Shown piece by piece: positions 27,154-28,715 of a stretch of DNA of 28,715 nucleotides. Origin of the DNA: a virus; IMG/VR virus record IMGVR_UViG_3300037502_001357, positions 1 through 28,715 of that record. One strand, written 5' to 3'. Each line of letters starts with the position of its first letter. Position 1 is the first letter of the stretch. Under the pieces are notes generated by a model. That model was not told the DNA's origin. It worked only from the letters and a program-made list of their open reading frames with translations, and made no database searches. A program made the translations under genes and the position numbers.

Positions 27154-28054
27154 GTTTATAGTCTGTTATGCGATGAATAAAATATTTATGCTGGATGCCG
27201 TCCTCTGCCATCCATGCCTTTAGCTTTCGGTCGAGCCAATCGATATAAAAGCTCGGAGTGAATCCCTTGCCACCATAGTAGCTCATTAAGTAGAAGCGTT
27301 CCTCGATTTGCGAGTATGTAAACTCGCGGCTCATCTGAAAGCATACTACATCAATCTCGTATGGCTTGAAGTTGTTTTTACCAAATGATACATTGAAGTA
27401 AAGCTCATCTGGTTGGCCACCGCCCCACTTCATGCGCAGCTTGCTAATCGGCATTGGGTTGTTCAGATAAAGGTCGGCAGCGGTGCGGTAAATCGCTTCT
27501 GCATTTGCGCACTTCTGAATGAACTGGATGCTGCTATTGATAGCGTAAATCTTATCGGCTTTCGTCAATCCGAAGTGCTGCCATAGCTGGTCAGCCCACG
27601 CCCATTGCATCTCTTTGAAGTCGCGACCTTTCTCGATTGTGTGCTCACCCACTACGCGGGTCGCATATTCAGCATCGTTCTCGATTAGCTGGTCGATTAA
27701 CGGCTGCAAGTCCTTCAGGCATACAGCATCGACATCGAGATAAAGATTGTTCTCGAATGGAAGGTAATCGTAGAGCAAGACCTTCGCCTTGCCCGGGTCT
27801 AATTTCTTATTCGTGTAGATGTGCTGCTCGGGCAAGTCAACATATACATCGATTTGATTTGTCAGGTCATTGCAATAGTACAATGCCCTATCCTTGCTCT
27901 CGCTTATCAATGCAATCTGCAAATCCTTATTAAATCGCTTAATTGAATAGGCAAGGTTGTAAGCGGCCCAATAATATTGCGGCTTGCCAAAAGCAACAAG
28001 CACCACCCCTGTCGAGGTAGGCTTGCCGCTTGTCTTTGTTGGTTGAATATCCAT
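27134..28054 (-). CDS. Glycosyltransferase (GT-A fold, nucleotide-sugar dependent)
   Basis: Protein of 306 residues. GVVLVAFGKPQYYWAAYNLA near the N-terminus begins the nucleotide-binding fold (the AFG...Y..A..NLAYSI pattern of GT8-like enzymes), and NLYLDVDAVCL (103-113) holds the DxD metal motif (D107, D109). The C-terminal half contains an aromatic acceptor region (RFYLMSYYGGKGFTPSFYID). It overlaps its neighbours: TAATG with the virion gene and 20 nt with the methyltransferase. A glycosyltransferase in a head operon suggests sugar decoration of the particle; substrate unknown. Confidence 0.88.
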   Translation of the reverse strand: MDIQPTKTSGKPTSTGVVLVAFGKPQYYWAAYNLAYSIKRFNKDLQIALISESKDRALYYCNDLTNQIDVYVDLPEQHIYTNKKLDPGKAKVLLYDYLPFENNLYLDVDAVCLKDLQPLIDQLIENDAEYATRVVGEHTIEKGRDFKEMQWAWADQLWQHFGLTKADKIYAINSSIQFIQKCANAEAIYRTAADLYLNNPMPISKLRMKWGGGQPDELYFNVSFGKNNFKPYEIDVVCFQMSREFTYSQIEERFYLMSYYGGKGFTPSFYIDWLDRKLKAWMAEDGIQHKYFIHRITDYKHADPKR

Positions 28055-28593
28055 TATCCAAAGATGCCCGGAGGCGCATCGTATTGTGCTGGGATATTCT
28101 TGTCGCGCCAGCTGAATGTTACTTCGTAACGCTGCAATTCGTTATTCTGCTCAGGCAAGATGAAGTTCGCCGATGTAGTAATACCAACCGGAGGGTTAAT
28201 GTAGATAACCTTTCCGCTGTCGCACATATAGGCAAGTACCCACGCGATGCGGCGGTTGTTTACATCATTCCAGAATGTATTATTCTCATCGGTAACATTT
28301 GCATCGTAAAGGGTTGCAGTACGGTCTTCGTTAATACGAATTGGAGTACCGCAGCCAATCGGGCTGTCAACCGTCACTGGTGAGCCAGCTGGTAACGCGA
28401 ATCGGATGTCCTCAATGAGCTTCGCAGTTCCGGCATCAATTAACGCCTGAACCTCAACCTCATCTGAAGGGTTTACCAATTCAGTACCGCATGCGCCAAC
28501 CAAGATAGCAGAAACGCCGCCGAGCTTGTATTCGTTGCAGTTTACTAAGTTGTGATCGAGTAGCGAGGAATCGCAGTAGCTTACACAAGCCAT
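28054..28593 (-). CDS. Virion structural protein, 179 residues
   Basis: Begins MACVSYCDSSLLDHNLVNCN, with a YKLGGVSAILVGACGTELVN segment, and is beta-rich throughout with several Cys. A similar opening (S-L-x-x-H-x-x-x-x-C-x-E-x-x-x-G-G) occurs in structural proteins of Bacteroidetes phages from memory. Composition and place as the first gene of the head operon, behind a -7 box, support a virion role (tail-tube, decoration or appendage protein). It shares Cys-rich termini with the gene at 213-554. Confidence 0.75.
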   Translation of the reverse strand: MACVSYCDSSLLDHNLVNCNEYKLGGVSAILVGACGTELVNPSDEVEVQALIDAGTAKLIEDIRFALPAGSPVTVDSPIGCGTPIRINEDRTATLYDANVTDENNTFWNDVNNRRIAWVLAYMCDSGKVIYINPPVGITTSANFILPEQNNELQRYEVTFSWRDKNIPAQYDAPPGIFG

Positions 28594-28672
28594 AGTAGTA
28601 GAGATTAAATTGTTAGTGTCAGCCTGTTGAATAGGACGGCATCAACCCCTACGTAGTTCCTATGATGTAGTG
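28594..28672 (-). promoter_or_regulatory. 5' leader of the head operon
   Basis: About 79 nt between the -7 box and the first ATG. CATCA (coding strand 28668-28664) can pair with TGATG (28645-28641), and a CTACGTAG palindrome lies within. The first 14 nt with the last base of the -7 box (GCACTACATCATAGG) are the exact complement of the start of the capsid leader. Confidence 0.4.
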
Positions 28673-28680
28673 CAAATATA
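28673..28680 (-). promoter_or_regulatory. -7 box TATATTTG of the head operon
   Basis: Perfect TAnnTTTG match 80 nt upstream of the ATG at 28593. No TTG is visible at the -33 distance before the window ends. Confidence 0.5.
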
Positions 28681-28715
28681 CGAATTTATTGCTGATAGAG
28701 ATTAATGAAATTCTC

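Overview
The window looks like most or all of the genome of a small tailed bacteriophage (or prophage) of a Bacteroidetes host. Every gene I accept lies on the minus strand, so transcription runs from position 28715 down to 1. Genes are tightly packed, and many are joined by ATGA or TAATG stop/start overlaps. Host signals: promoter-like TAnnTTTG boxes (the Bacteroidetes -7 element) at most transcription-unit starts, some with a TTG 18-23 bp upstream; no obvious Shine-Dalgarno sequences; several near-leaderless genes; a short lipoprotein signal ending TSC; and protein families typical of Bacteroidetes phages (DUF6291-like, DUF5681-like). I see no integrase, tRNA, CRISPR array, insertion sequence or rRNA.

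Layout in transcription order. (1) 28.7-21.0 kb, head module: a virion protein, a glycosyltransferase, a SAM methyltransferase, a 26-residue microgene, portal, MuF-type minor head protein, an 88-residue ORF, scaffold, two small proteins and the major capsid protein. The capsid gene has its own terminator-promoter, a strongly structured leader and a multi-hairpin 3' end. (2) 21.0-15.5 kb, connector and fibre module: connector-like protein, head-completion-like protein, a large neck-fibre fusion and three further appendage genes. (3) 15.5-13.0 kb, lysis: GH24 endolysin, holin-like protein, two membrane proteins, and within this block a PAS-HisKA protein (half a histidine kinase) plus a 64-residue partner. 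(4) 13.0-7.6 kb, early and recombination genes: small unknown proteins with a shared 5' leader, an SSB-like protein, a RecE-like nuclease, a C5-cytosine methyltransferase with a 331-codon ORF nested in another frame, a VRR-NUC nuclease and a lipoprotein. (5) 7.5-5.0 kb, replication: a DUF6291-like initiator with internal iteron-like repeats, and a DnaB helicase. (6) 5.0-0.01 kb: small unknowns, a ParB-DNA methyltransferase fusion, a DUF5681-like candidate small terminase, a 41-residue membrane microprotein, the large terminase, a Cys-rich virion-like protein and a zinc-ribbon-like protein.

Logic: DnaB and the initiator replicate the DNA. The RecE-like nuclease, SSB-like protein and VRR-NUC nuclease serve recombination. 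Two unrelated DNA methyltransferases probably shield the DNA from restriction. Terminase, portal, scaffold and capsid proteins package it, and endolysin plus holin release the virions. No tape-measure protein is visible, which suggests a short-tailed phage if the window is near complete. No gene-free stretch exceeds 300 bases; the longest gaps (about 120-190 bp, at 12935-13055, 20954-21081, 22126-22316 and 7466-7594) hold the promoters, terminators and hairpins listed.
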